Assembly: GCF_020536995.1 (NCBI RefSeq) | Contig: NC_068362.1 | Location: 97,941,085 to 98,005,084 of the forward strand | Length of the DNA stretch: 64,000 nt | Direction of reading: 5' to 3' | Source of the DNA: Dreissena polymorpha | Taxonomy: Eukaryota > Mollusca > Bivalvia > Myida > Dreissenidae | Shown here: positions 1 to 10,233 of the stretch, in pieces | How positions within the stretch are numbered: the first letter of the stretch is position 1 | Layout: every line of letters starts with the position of its first letter | Position numbers and translations under genes: made by a program | Notes under the pieces: generated by a model | Told to the model about the DNA's origin: nothing | The model's input: the letters and a program-made list of their open reading frames with translations, nothing else | The model's database searches: none

Positions 1-480
1 CAAGTTTACCTATCTAAACCACAAACTCATCAAAATGGTACCATTAAAGCAAGAACTAATTGATTTTATTGAGTTAGGTTTTGTTTTGTACGCTGTATCC
101 GCCATATTGGAAAATTGACCCAATATTGGTTAGGTCGCAGTAAACCAATATTTTGCACGTCGGGTTATGTGCTCCAGCCTATAAAGTCGATAACGATGTG
201 GTATTCGATACAGAATACACTGTTTCAAATTTAAACATAAACATGTCAGCGAGAAAAGTGTGTTGAAACATCGTCGTGTTTTTATAGGGTGCATGCAAAG
301 GATGACATCCGTAGGTTGCCATTCAGGTAAATTTAACATGTTTATGAAGTTTATTCATTATTTTCCTCAATTTGTCTCGAACGACGTCTGTTTAGTGAAG
401 CGCACGGATTTGCTGCGCTGAACTGCACCCATGTTTATGAAGGGGTGCATATGGACTGCCAGAGCCGCCAAAGCAAAAAT
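1..480. other. Unassigned left edge and LINE A 3' flank
   Basis: No coding signal I trust. The minus-strand 69-codon open stretch at 130-339 has no recognisable domain. The 3' untranslated end of LINE A probably lies around 340-555, but no target-site duplication or clear simple tail was found. Confidence 0.4.
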
Positions 481-554
481 TATCAAAGGCTCTGGGAGTC
501 CGTTTATATGGACTAGATGCAATGGTAGTGGAGTGGTGTGACATTACTGTTGTT

Positions 555-1308
555 TAAAACTTTGGAGGATTACATTTATTAATGTGCACAATTCTTTAAG
601 GCGTGGTGTTGACGTTGTAGATAAAATTGATTTAATAGTAAGGCTTGAAGTTGGTGTGTTGAATAGACTTAATACTGTTATCTATGTGTTAAGAAGTAGG
701 GGCAAAATAGAAGATTATGTTCTTCACTTCCATCCTGGTCATTTGTACATATTGTGCATTTTCTTTCAATGTACGGGGTGCCATCATATCTGCCTGTTTC
801 GACTGGGAGGTTATGGTTGGCCGTTCTGATTTTGAAAAGGCTGCTACGCTAACGCTGAAGCAAAAGTGTAAGGTATTTTCGAGTTCAATGTTCTCTTTGA
901 ATATTCTATATGTTCTGGTTTTATTTGAGGTAGTGAGACTGTTTTGCCATGTAGCTTTATATTGTTCTATTAATATGTTTTTAATTTTATTATTTATTTT
1001 TATATAAGTGTTCAATTGGTCTTCATTCTGCCATAAATCTATGCAACCTGTTACATTGAGAATTTATTTTATTTTATTTATCCATTTGAAGTTGTTGTCA
1101 GGAAGATTCATCATATAGTTATATATCTGCGCTATAATTTTTTTTGTTTCCCGTTAAGTATTCTAGTCCAGACAGATTTCATATTTCCTTGAATAGTAAT
1201 TGATATTGAGTACCTAACAAGCTTTCCGTTTAAGAAATATATAGGTGTTGAAGCTTTAGCATGTGTGATTTTCCTTAAAAAGTTATTGTGGATTCTTTCA
1301 AGTATATC
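555..1308 (-). pseudogene. LINE A C-terminal domain fused to the truncated RT
   Basis: Directly after GYSCSD, in the same frame, comes LERIHNNFLRKITHAKASTP and then RYSISITIQGNMKSVWTRIL. This is the conserved region that normally lies some 250 residues downstream of YADD. The C-terminal Cys/His domain is readable at 850-600 across frame breaks: FKIRTANHNLPVETGRYDGT, ERKCTICTND and then an H-x(4)-C-P remnant. The last recognisable residues (LCTFINVILQ-like) end near 555. The domain's nucleic-acid-binding role is inferred. Confidence 0.75.
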
Positions 1309-1309
1309 A

Positions 1310-2329
1310 CTGCAAGAGTAGCCTTTTCTGAACACTGCTTGGTTTCCATCTAGTACATTGTTGTTTTCCAAGATTTGAGTTAATCTTTGATTTAGTGCAG
1401 AGGCGAACAGTTTTCCAAGACAGCTTAATATTGTAATTGGTCGATAGTTATTGGGATCTTTAGGGTGGCCTTTGGTTTTTAAAAATTGGGATGATAGTAC
1501 CTTCAAGCCATGTTTGGGAAATAATTCCAGCATCAATGATACAGTTAAACACTTTACAATAGGGTATTAGGATGTTTTTGGTTGATTTAATATAATATTT
1601 ATGAAGGATACTATCTGAAGAGCTTGAGGCTTTAGAGGTTTTTTTAGGTTATTTATGTATTTATTTATTTCATGTTCAGTGAGAGGCGCGTTAAGGTACA
1701 TATTTGAGTCATTTGTGGTGTGTATATCATTTTGAAAACGGCCATCATTAATTGTATTTGTATTTATGGTATTGAAATGCTCATATAATTCATCAATAGA
1801 GGGTGCCTTACTTACTTTGGGTTTAGGTTTCAATGAGTTCAAAATTGTCCAGTATTGTTTCGGGTTTTTCTCATTTAATGATCTTAAGTTTTGAAGAAGT
1901 GTTTTCATTATGTCTGTTAATGAATATATTCATTGTTCTTTTGTATTGCTTACTTGCATTTTTTAATTTGTTGTCTTTGTTTTTATTTATTGTAAATTCG
2001 TCTTTCGCATTATGGATCTTGTGTCTGGCTTGATAGCATTGTGGTCCGAACCAGGGTATGGTGTTTGGCTTATTTACTATATGATTGTTTGTAAATTTTT
2101 CAGGGAACGTTTGAAGTGCTGTGTTGAGGAAAATGGACTGTAGTTTGCTGGTTATGAATTCAACTGTTTCTTTGGATTGAGGGTAGGTGTTAGGTTGTGA
2201 TATTAAAATGTCTATGTCCGCCATGTTAATGTTTTGCTTTAAATGGTGTCCCATACCTTGTTTCCAAGCTGGATGATGAAATGTTGATAATGTTGGTTTA
2301 GTGTCATGTTTTGGCATTTGGTTGTTCAA
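1310..2329 (-). pseudogene. LINE A EN-RT linker and start of RT
   Basis: Frame 2329-1871 (PAWKQGMGHHLKQNIN, IPWFGPQCYQARHKIHNA) and the overlapping frame 1908-1567 (NPKQYWTILNSLKPK, APLTEHEINKYINNLKKP) form the helical linker typical between endonuclease and RT. The RT starts in frame 1536-1132 with HPKDPNNYRPITILSCLGKL and ends at FRKGYSCSD, near 1308. Finger motifs RT0-RT2 are present and everything from RT3 to the thumb is absent. There is a frame break between the two parts near 1540-1570. Confidence 0.8.
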
Positions 2330-2340
2330 TATTTTAAAGG

Positions 2341-3180
2341 TCCATGTAAGTTCACTGTGTCAATCAAAGAATAGGGAATCTGTTTCAATAATCTCAAATG
2401 AGTTTATGTATTGAAAGCAATCGGCTGTTGCAATGACATAATCAATTACAGACTTATCTCGGAAAGTGAGGGCACCTGAATTTTAATCTGGGTTTGCCTT
2501 CCATTGAGGAAAGAAAATGTAACTGTTTTTACAGATATCAAGTAATCGGAACCCATGCATATTTGTTTTTTTTCTAGGGAAACCCTTGTAAGTCGAACTG
2601 ACAAATTTTCAAGGATAACACATCTATCGAGTTGTTGTTGAATTTCTTCGTCAATATCAAACAAGTTGTTAAGGTGTGAGTCAGAGCGTATAAAATCCTT
2701 TATTGAACCTGTTCGAGCATTTGTGTCGCCAGCTATGCAGACATATTTAAAGTTACTACATTTGTCATTGATTTCATTTTCTAAAACGTTAAACAAGTCG
2801 TCGTTAAAAAACCTTGAATTTTCTGGTGGCAAATACAGTGCACCTAGTAAGATATCTTCGTCTGGTTTTGATAAGTTTTTGGATATGGTAACCCAGGGTA
2901 TGTATTCTGAGTTATTTGGGACGACATGGACATATTGGCTTATATTGTCTTTTACATAAATACCAATGCCTCCTGATTTGCTCTTGTACTTTTGCAATCT
3001 GTGTTTTGATACAAAATGGAAACCATTAAGATCAACAATGTCATAATCATCAAGATGTGTTTCTGAAATGCAAAACAAGTCAAACATATTTACAAAGTCA
3101 ACAAAATTAGGGTAATTTAAACTTTTTTTTAGACTTCTTACATTCAGGCAACATAATTTAAAGTATGTTTCTGGTTTCAG
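2341..3180 (-). pseudogene. LINE A endonuclease (APE-like)
   Basis: The long frame 3408-2446 contains the exonuclease-endonuclease-phosphatase fold motifs in order: CCLNVRSLKKS, FCISETHLDD (catalytic Glu), GGIGIYVKDN, and CIAGDTNARTG (Asp and Asn). The final part lies in another frame as DKSVIDYVIATADC followed by a damaged S-D-H block near 2345. The first ~75 codons of that frame, with GRGTLCNLKPETY, precede the domain. The family enzyme nicks target DNA to prime reverse transcription. Truncation and frame breaks make this copy inactive. Confidence 0.85.
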
Positions 3181-3779
3181 GTTGCACAAGGTGCCTCTTC
3201 CCCCATTGGGCCTATTTGAAAGAGTTCGAGGGATTTTCACAGTTCGCGTTCTGGTGATGAACATCGTTTTTATCCGTGTTTGTGTGAACAGTTTGGGGAG
3301 TTCTGGAATAAACACGTGTCGCAGATCGTGTTTGCGTGGATATTCGTTGACTTTGATGCCCATGGGCGCTGGAAAGCAGATTCCCCCGAGGCAGACGATC
3401 TTTGGCAAATCGGGGCATGTGTGCGTCTTCTTACTGGAGCAGGAGATTCAGATTGAGGACGCCTGAAAGTGTATTTATGTTCATTTGGAGATGAGCTCAC
3501 TTTGTTGGTGTGGATACCATGAACTGTTGGATTTGGGGCTCCTTCTTATTGCTCTATTGACTGTATATTGTGGACTTGACTGTGCTGCGTGAAGTGGGCA
3601 CCTTATCGCAAGGAGCGGGCTTATGGCGCACTTCGTATTGGTGGGGTTTCGTACCAAGTGATTGGTGACTATAGTTGCCGTTTGGAGAATGGTGGGCAAT
3701 AGTCGTGATTCTGTCACCAGTCAGGACTTCGCTCCAATCAGGAAACTTGTCTGCCACAACATGACCATCTGCCACTTTT

Positions 3780-4128
3780 TATGCAGGATATACAATGCTT
3801 ATTTTGCTATTTGGGTGCAAACCACGGAGTCTTTTGAGCTCTGGCAACAAATTTTGCGAGCATTAGCAATCTCTTTAGGGTAGTCTCTGTGTATGTTAAA
3901 TGGTGTATTTCTTAATTTATTTGCATTTGCCAATACAATCTCTGTATCTCTAAAGTCAAGGAAAAAAACGATGACTGCTCTGGTAGAATTTAGGCGGAAT
4001 CACCCTAGTCTATGGGCTCTAGGAATTGCAGGGCATGGGTCAATTTGAAGATTGTCTTTTAGGAACTTGGTAATTGTAGAATGACAATATTCACCTTTCA
4101 TTTCGGCTATACCACCTATAATAAGGTT
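3780..4128 (-). pseudogene. LINE A ORF1, C-terminal part
   Basis: Translating the minus strand from 4140 downward gives DDGINNLIIGGIAEMKGEYC, then TITKFLKDN, PRAHRLG, a stop, and RAVIVFFLDFRDTEIVLANA, IHRDYPKEIANARK. This is the RNA-recognition-like core and C-terminal domain found in ORF1 of CR1/L1-type LINEs (the AHRLG and I-x-D-Y/F-P-x-E-I-x-x-x-R signatures). The stop at about 3998 and another after QIAK near 3795 show it is decayed. Further frames toward 3480 carry a low-complexity tail. Confidence 0.75.
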
Positions 4129-4684
4129 ATTTATCCCATCATCAGACGTGCATTGTCGAAATAAACCACTGTGGAATAAATTTACCTTTATTTCAGCAGT
4201 GCTGAAATATAGCTGTCACGCGCGGCGAAGAATGTTCATATTACTCGGAATCAACTAAAAAGTTATCATTTTTAGTAAAATCGAATCAGATTTAACAAAA
4301 CAAACAATTTGATACCAAGATGTAATATAGTTTTTACACATAATGCAACTCAAAAAGCAAATAAACATTATTTACAAATATTAAGTGCGCGTACTCGTGA
4401 CGTCATTATTAATACGTCATACGACACAATACATGTTGTTTCACGCTAAAGATGCAGTTGTTTAGTGTCTTTTTTTCATTATTTCTTAAAAATCGGGGAC
4501 GTAGAGGTATGATAAACGAAAAACAGGTTGGTTACTGATCTTTTTGTAATGTATTAGGCTTGACACGATTAAAATAATGAAACAATGTTTGCTTAAAATA
4601 TCTTTGGGATTTTCCGTCTAGTTCGATTTTCCTATTCTATGTTTAAAGAAATAATTTACGACTAAGAAAATTGATGGGATAAAT
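4129..4684. mobile_element. MITE-like insert in LINE A ORF1
   Basis: Bounded by an inverted pair ATTTATCCCATC (4129-4140) and GATGGGATAAAT (4673-4684). It has no coding capacity. It contains a short perfect palindrome TTTCAGCA-G-TGCTGAAA near 4192. It separates two parts of ORF1 that read continuously when the insert is ignored. The neighbouring fold-back block (4686-4824) lies inside the same interruption, so the two may be one element or one nested in the other. A possible TATTT duplication lies at the outer edges. Confidence 0.6.
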
Positions 4685-4685
4685 C

Positions 4686-4824
4686 GAATACTAGGTCGGT
4701 GCCGAATAAAGCAAAGTTTATCTTGCTCGGCACGAAAATCTGAACCACTCGCCAAGGCTCGTGGTTCAGATTTTCTAAGCCTCGCAAAATAAACTTTGCT
4801 TTATTCGGCACCGACCTAGTATTC
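4686..4824. repeat. 139-bp near-perfect palindrome
   Basis: Left arm from 4686 (GAATACTAGGTCGGTGCC...) is matched by its reverse complement ending at 4824. The outer ~35 bp of each arm are identical. A second inner match, GAAAATCTGAACCAC against GTGGTTCAGATTTTC, brackets the centre near 4755. It would form a long hairpin as single strand. It sits between the MITE-like insert and the 5' part of LINE A ORF1. Confidence 0.85.
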
Positions 4825-4833
4825 TCTATTTCT

Positions 4834-5169
4834 CCGACTTCTAGCCTCCAGATCCATTGACTTGTATTCGAATAATCTCAATCTAACGTCATGTTAGTAC
4901 ACTGAATTTGCTAGTGATTTCACTTGGTTGTGTAAGCTCAAGCAGTCATCAACTTTTTGTTCAATACTGCTCATCCGTGCAAACAATACAGACAGTTTAT
5001 CGTCAATACATAGATTTTCATATTCATGTTGTGAGATTGAATGCTCCTCACCTTGAGTACTTTGACTGCCCGTGTTTACTCGTGCCCGTTTTCTGTTTAC
5101 TGCCATTTCTTTGTTTTCTAATACGTTTAATCGGTTTTCTATCACAAACACACCATGCTCACCGCTCAT
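4834..5169 (-). pseudogene. LINE A ORF1, N-terminal part
   Basis: The open frame begins at 5169 and gives 91 residues up to a stop at 4894, rich in Glu/Lys/Gln with a coiled-coil-like stretch (SSIEQKVDDCLSLHNQVKSL). Past a frame break the peptide continues to an ORF1-type signature, FEYKSMDLEARSRRN, at about 4834-4880. The same sentence resumes after the insert as NNLIIGGIAE, so the insert cut ORF1 in this motif. ORF1 proteins of this group are RNA-binding chaperones of the retrotransposition particle. That role is family knowledge, not seen here. Confidence 0.7.
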
Positions 5170-5379
5170 ATACTTTGTTCAATGCTATTAAACTATTATA
5201 CAGTGTTTGTTTTGGTTGTGTATTTTTTTTATTTTCACGACAGAAAAAAAGAACGTCGGCCATCTTGACCGGAAGTGATGTGGCAGCTTTACTGAATTCG
5301 CATTTTAGAGCAATTTTACGCGTCAGTTAAGTACATCGTGACTCAACAATAAACCAGCTTATGTTTCTTTATAACTTCT

Positions 5380-5640
5380 TAGTGAGACTATCGATTCTGG
5401 AATAGACGTCAGAGCTATATTCTGCGATATTAGCAAAGCATTCGACCGTGTGTGGAATGAGGGATTGTTGTTTAAGATGACAAATATAGACATAAGAGGC
5501 AGTCTTGTATCCTGGTTAGAATCTTGCCTTATAAACCGCAAACAAAAAGTTGCTCTCCCAAACGCTCAATCCAATCGGTCTCTTAATAACGCTGGAGTAC
5601 CACAGGGCTCAATTATAGGACCTCTTCTGTTCTTAATCTA
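5380..5640 (+). pseudogene. LINE B RT palm, first part
   Basis: Translation gives the RT motif A block (FCDISKAFDRVW, first catalytic Asp) and the motif B block (AGVPQGSIIGPLLFL). The frame ends in a stop at 5639-5641 just before the MITE. Upstream of 5380 no further LINE B sequence is recognised, which marks a 5' truncation next to the 5' end of LINE A. Confidence 0.85.
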
Positions 5641-5655
5641 AGAACTGTTTCAGAT

Positions 5656-6010
5656 GGGGTAATCACGTGATAGTCAAGATGGCGACGCCCATACCGAGAC
5701 GTTTATTTTTCGCCGTTTTATACCCTTTATTACTTCTGTTTACTAAATTCGCTTTATATCTCGACTTTACTCCCCGATAATTTTCTTAGTGGAGCCCTAA
5801 TTAGGTCATCCCGCTAAGAAATTTCGCACCGAGTAAAGCCGAGATATAGAGCGAATATTACTATGAAATAAAAGCCAGTAACTTTCTTCCTAAAATGGCT
5901 GGAAAGTGAGCGGAATAAAAAAAAATAATACAAGTAATACAGGTATAAAACGACGAAAAATACCTGCCTCGGCATGGACGTCGCCATCTTGTTTGTCACG
6001 TCATTACCCC
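5656..6010. mobile_element. 355-bp fold-back MITE in LINE B RT
   Basis: Starts GGGGTAATCACGTGA and ends in the inverted TCACGTCATTACCCC. The terminal inverted repeats extend about 80 bp (AAGATGGCGACG and TTTTTCG(C/T)CGTTTTATACC shared). A second inverted block nearer the centre (TTCGCTTTATATCTCG / CGAGATATAGAGCGAA) makes almost the whole element self-complementary. It has no coding capacity. It splits LINE B between RT motifs B and C. The target-site duplication could not be resolved. Confidence 0.85.
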
Positions 6011-6014
6011 CTCT

Positions 6015-6690
6015 ATGTTTGTTATCTTCATTAATGATATTGTCAAAGTTATTAAAGCAAGCATTAGGTTATTTGCCGACGACACGAGCCTTAAGGCTGT
6101 AGTCAACAATCGAATCAACGCTGCAACTACACATAATTCCGATCTAGAAAGAATAAATAAATGGTATAAAACATGGCTTGTCGTTTTTTATCCTAGGAAA
6201 GCGGAGCTAATGATTATAAGTCGCAAGACAAACAAAAGTCAGCATCCCCCTGTACATATGAAGAACGTCGCAAAAGCGAAGTCATAAAAAAATCACATAG
6301 GGTTCTACTTTACGAAACATCTTAAATGGTGCACTCATATTTAGTATATTGTTAATAAGGCCTACACAAGAATAAACGTTTTTAATTTTGACCATTCCTC
6401 ATTGGACACCATCTACTTATCGTTTATAGGTCCCTTGCTTGAAAACGGTGATGTCATTTACGACAACTGCTCCTTACAAGACCAAGAACTGTTAGAACAT
6501 GTTCAACTTGAGGCTGCACGAATAGTCACAGGTGCCACGAACTTGATCTCTATTCATAATTTTTTAAAAACGTCGGATGGGAAACTTTAAGTAATCGTAG
6601 AGCTCAACATAAACTCACCCTTTTTTACAAAATGACTCGCAACCTAACCCCAACTTATCTTTCTGACTTATGTCCAACCATGAATACCAA
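6015..6690 (+). pseudogene. LINE B RT catalytic box and thumb
   Basis: The frame from 6015 has FINDIVKVIKASIRLFADDT, so the RT motif C is FADD. Next comes SDLERINKWYKTW. After a stop and short gap, the frame from 6402 gives GPLLENGDVIYDNCSLQDQE, the region typical of CR1-like LINEs downstream of the thumb. It continues in another frame (GWETLSNRRAQHKLTLFYKM) to about 6690, where a MITE interrupts. Confidence 0.8.
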
Positions 6691-6694
6691 TCAT

Positions 6695-7169
6695 TTAAAG
6701 TGATAGTATGGGCATCTAACAGTATATGCTATGTTTATATGTGTCTATCGCAACCGTTGTTTATGTTTGGTGTTTTCACTTCACACACACTTATATTTGT
6801 TAATGCAGCATCAATATACTAAAACAATATCCCGATAAGAGAAAAATAATGCATTTGAATATCGACCGTACTTTCGTTTTGACAAGTGATGACAGAAATG
6901 ATTCGATGTACGATGTGAGTCTTAATGTAGTTTTCATGCAGATTCGTTCATACGACACACAGACACAATTTCGTTTTACGGATCATTTCGGCTTAAAGGA
7001 CTGGGTGAGTCATGTAAAATATTGAATATACTATATATATTATATAAACAACTGGTAGCAAGATGAGTTGTAGATAATTGGTCAGTTACCACATTCTAAC
7101 TAACTCTTTTGACCTGTTAATTCTTTTCCGCTCAATTCAACAGTGAAAAATGCCCGTAATATCACTTAA
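6695..7169. mobile_element. TTAA-flanked MITE in LINE B
   Basis: Left end TTAA-AGTGATAGTATGGGCAT (6695 onward) is mirrored at the right end by ATGCCCGTAATATCAC-TTAA (7150-7169). The inverted ends match over about 17 bp with two or three mismatches, and both sit on TTAA, the target of piggyBac-like transposases. The interior is non-coding. I recall this sequence as interspersed in bivalve genomes. It interrupts the LINE B region before the C-terminal domain. Confidence 0.75.
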
Positions 7170-7189
7170 AGGAATACTCAATCACTTTA

Positions 7190-7700
7190 TATTCAAAGAG
7201 CTAAAACTGCGGTCTTCTATTACTATTTTATCCAATCAACTACTCATTCTTACAATAGCCTTCCAACCGAAATCTCGCACGCAACATCCATCTTCTCATT
7301 TTAAAATGGTTTTCCATCATCAGCGGTCAACATTTCAAAATATTATTATGGCAAACGTAAGTCACATAAAATACATACGCGACTACGCACAAACTGCTGT
7401 GTGCTTTCACAAAACATATTTAGTAAACACATAATACAATCACCTCGTTGCTCTTGCGGCGAAGAAGAAACAGCTAGCTATTTTTGTTTACACTGTCCAC
7501 TGTACTCCAACATTCGAGTTCGCCAATTGAACATATCACACCTCTGTATACCCTCAACCAATGGTTTGCTTTTTGGAAATCCTCCGCTTTCTTTGGAAGC
7601 CGACTGCAATTTTTTTTTGCAGCAGCACATACCTTTATTGATAATCCTAAACGCTTCGATAAGACGCCTTCGGTACCGATTCCTTGATAGTCCCCACGTG
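7190..7700 (+). pseudogene. LINE B C-terminal domain
   Basis: Beyond the MITE the reading continues as AVFYYYFIQSTTHSYNSLP, a stop region, then NIFSKHIIQSPRCSCGEEET (frame 7401-7757) and FCLHCPLYSNIRVRQLNISH. The C-x-C, H-x-x-C spacing is the zinc-knuckle-like end of CR1-type ORF2 proteins. The domain is decayed by frame changes. Confidence 0.75.
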
Positions 7701-7799
7701 CTCCTCCAGGTCCTTCTAACTTCTTACTCTTGCTCCAACCTCGTTCTGCCACTCTAGCTCCGCTTTCATTTTTCTATCTATTCCGTACGCTACCGCCTC

Positions 7800-8603
7800 C
7801 TGCCAGTACTTTTCAAGACAACCACTCTACATAAACATCTATAATACTTAAAGGTCTTCTCGCCTAATGCATCGTTTTTTCATGTGGAACGACTTTCAAT
7901 AAGCTTCATTCAGCTTCACGGTCAATCCACATATTATTTTTCATGCTATTGATGTAAATGCATTCCGAAATAAATATGTTTAAACCAAATCGTTTTAGGC
8001 GCACGATTGCGTTGCAATTAATTCTGGGTTAGGTGTCAGGTTCGGCTAGCCCTCAAACTGGTTTTTAGTCTCTTTGCTTTGCATTGACCGTTCCAGGGCA
8101 TGTGTCCCAGATTTGAAGATCTAATTGTATAGTTTGTGCTATATTGTAAAAAAGTGAAAACGAACAAGAATGTCTCAGAATTCACTCCGCCTTGTTCTGC
8201 GAAAAAATACATACATGCGTTTTTGTGACGTCAACACATTAAAACGACTCAAAATGACGACAAATTCACTAATGAACAAGTCGTAAACTATTAATGAATA
8301 ATCGATGTGAAGTCGGCGAAATGAACTTGCAACATTTTGTATATATATATATTTTTATTATTGTGCTTTCTATAACCAACATAAAATTAAAAATGGCAAC
8401 AATAATTTAGATGATTAACTGTGTTGTATAAAAATTAAATTGCAACAATTATATAGATGATTGACTTTCAATTACCGTGAGTCGAGTGGTCAAAGAAACA
8501 AATAAAATAATTTCTGAATTAATTCAAACAATGCCGCAATATTCGACGTACCTTTAAAGATTTATTTCGTTGTCGTTAAAACCATGTCAAAATTGTTTAT
8601 TTA
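7800..8603. other. Non-coding gap with two ~62-bp repeat relatives
   Basis: No gene recognised. A (TA)n-rich stretch lies near 8338-8356. At 8395-8470 there are two diverged copies of the motif GCAACAATTATATAGATGAT that forms the tandem array at 9951-10230. Confidence 0.5.
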
Positions 8604-9130
8604 CCCCCGTTCACACATAGACGCCGCTTCTTCTACGATCTAAGTGTGGCCGAAAACGTGGCCGATCGTGACAAATCGCAGGAGAAACGTAGTAGAGTCT
8701 TCATAAGCGCAGTATGACCGCGGTAGAGTCTTCGTGATCGGAGAGCTCTACGCTCTCGCCACGCTCATTTTGAACATGCTCAAAACAAGCGTGACGGGAT
8801 CGTGGCCAACAAGAATCGGTGTAGAGTCGTAAAAAGAGCGTAGTAGAAGCGCCGTAATCGTACAGGCAGCGCGGAAACATCGTGGAAAGATCTTCATGAT
8901 CGTAGTAAAAGCGCAGTAAAAGCCCTGAGTAGCGTCGTAGTATGATCTTGAATGTCGCGGCAGTAAACGCAGTAAGCGTTTGACGTAGGGGCATCGTAGA
9001 ACGGTCGAAATGAAGACCATAATTTTCCAAACTGCTCGATTAAGTCTCCGATCGGCCTTGATCCTTTTTTCAGATCGTGGCTTGATCGGGATGATCGTCG
9101 TAAAGTCGCAGCTATGTGTGAACGGGAGGG
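8604..9130. mobile_element. 527-bp Harbinger-like MITE
   Basis: Terminal inverted repeats CCCCCGTTCACACATAG (8604) and CTATGTGTGAACGGGAGGG (ends 9130), flanked on both sides by TTA (8601-8603 and 9131-9133). A 3-bp TTA duplication is the usual target of PIF/Harbinger elements. The interior has degenerate subrepeats such as GTAGTAGAAGCG and GTAGAGTCTTCGTGATCG. Open frames on the minus strand (8701-9149) are compositional and not recognisable proteins. Confidence 0.7.
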
Positions 9131-9133
9131 TTA

Positions 9134-9948
9134 CAGCGTGTTTAATCACGCAAAGCCGATAGACGCTCGCAAATTACATCCACAACGCGCGTTGTTTACC
9201 TGTTCTCGAGACGTCACGTCTTAAAGGTGAGAGTACTCGATTGCTATAGGCCAACAATACTTCAAATAATCGATTCACTGAACATATTTATAGAAACTGA
9301 AACATTAATTTATTTTTTTTTATAATTTCTATTAACATTTTAACAAGTTTGTGTTTTATCGGTCGATCTTCTTTTGAGCAATATTGACACGGAAACGTGC
9401 TCAAGAATTGCAAAAAAACAACGTTTGCAATTTGTTGAAATAAAATTTCGGCATATATGTTGCTATTAAAAGATTTGATAACATTGATCCGATCGGGACA
9501 GGGTTTACCCATTGAACATGTGTATTTCGTCATGTCACCTATTTTCGCGATGTGCGCGCACAGCATCTTCCATGCAACATTTTCTGGGAATTGTGAATGA
9601 AAAATTAAAAGAATTGTCTTTAAAATAAATCTAATACATGAAAATATTGTGTTTACACTAGCGCAGTCGTCAGCTGCAATTTATGTGCACGTTTAATGAA
9701 AAGTATCGAAAAAATGCATGGAATAGGCATACATTTGTATTATTTCAGTTGAAGTAAGATTTTGAAATGCAATTATACTTTTTGTTCCATATTTTAGTCG
9801 TGTATGTATTTATTTTAAAACGCAGTTATGTTAGTATAATTAAATACGCGGAGCGCATGCGCGTAACATCATCACGAGAGCCGCGTTCTTAATGTAAACA
9901 TAGTGATCACAATAAGGCTATGCTCGAAATAAGGGAATCGTACGACAG
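9134..9948. other. Gap without recognised feature
   Basis: AT-rich, with short open frames only (for example minus 9288-9566) and no domain that I recognise. Confidence 0.5.
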
Positions 9949-9950
9949 AT

Positions 9951-10233
9951 GATTGCTTGCGCTGTGTAAATAATATGCTGTAAAAAAATAAATTACAACC
10001 ATAACATAGACGATTGTCTGCGCTGTGTAAATAATGTGCTGTATAGAAATTAAATTGCGCCAATTATATAGATGATTAACTGTGAAAATAATGTGCTGTC
10101 TAAAAAAATGCAACAATTATATAGATTATTGACTGCGCTGTGAAAATAATGTGCTGTCTAAAAAAATCAAATTGCAACAATAACATAGATGATTGACTGC
10201 GCTGTGTAAATGATGTGCTGTTCAAGTTTGCTA
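9951..10233 (+). repeat. ~62-bp tandem repeat, about 4.5 copies
   Basis: The unit reads approximately GATTGACTGCGCTGTGTAAA + TAATGTGCTGT + A/T-rich spacer + GCAACAATTATATA. Units begin near 9951, 10012, 10074, 10127 and 10190. Lengths vary by small indels in the A-rich spacer. Related units occur 1.5 kb away at 8395-8470. Confidence 0.8.

Larger units (their letters stand above)
480..5300 (-). mobile_element. LINE A: APE-type non-LTR retrotransposon, interrupted and internally deleted
   Basis: Minus-strand element. Read 5' to 3' (high to low coordinates) it holds a 5' UTR ending near 5170, a coiled-coil ORF1, an AP-like endonuclease, an EN-RT linker, the N-terminal part of the RT, and a C-terminal Cys/His domain ending near 555. 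The C-terminal block after the RT resembles the CR1/L2-like group of molluscan LINEs, but the clade is inference. The copy is dead. ORF1 is split by a ~700-bp insert (about 4130-4830), most of the RT including the catalytic YADD box is missing, and several stops and frameshifts are present (for example in ORF1 near 3998 and in the C-terminal domain near 640-700). Confidence 0.85.
5370..7800 (+). mobile_element. LINE B: 5'-truncated non-LTR retrotransposon, twice interrupted
   Basis: Plus-strand LINE starting inside the RT with AIFCDISKAFDRVWNEGLLF (5411-5470), then GVPQGSIIGPLLFLI (5596-5640). A MITE (5656-6010) follows. The RT resumes as FINDIV and RLFADDTSLK with the catalytic FADD near 6070-6090. 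The thumb/connection region is at 6402-6690 (NGDVIYDNCSLQDQELLEHV, ARIVTGA). A second MITE (6695-7172) precedes a C-terminal Cys/His knuckle (PRCSCGEEET, FCLHCPLY, 7440-7500). No endonuclease or ORF1 is present. Stops and frame breaks near 6287, 6587 and 7300 make it non-functional. The 3' boundary is uncertain. Confidence 0.85.

Noticed and set aside
8701-9149. Two minus-strand frames of 109 and 133 codons
   Set aside because: They lie within a TIR-bounded MITE with GTAGTAGAAGCG subrepeats and lack any transposase motif.
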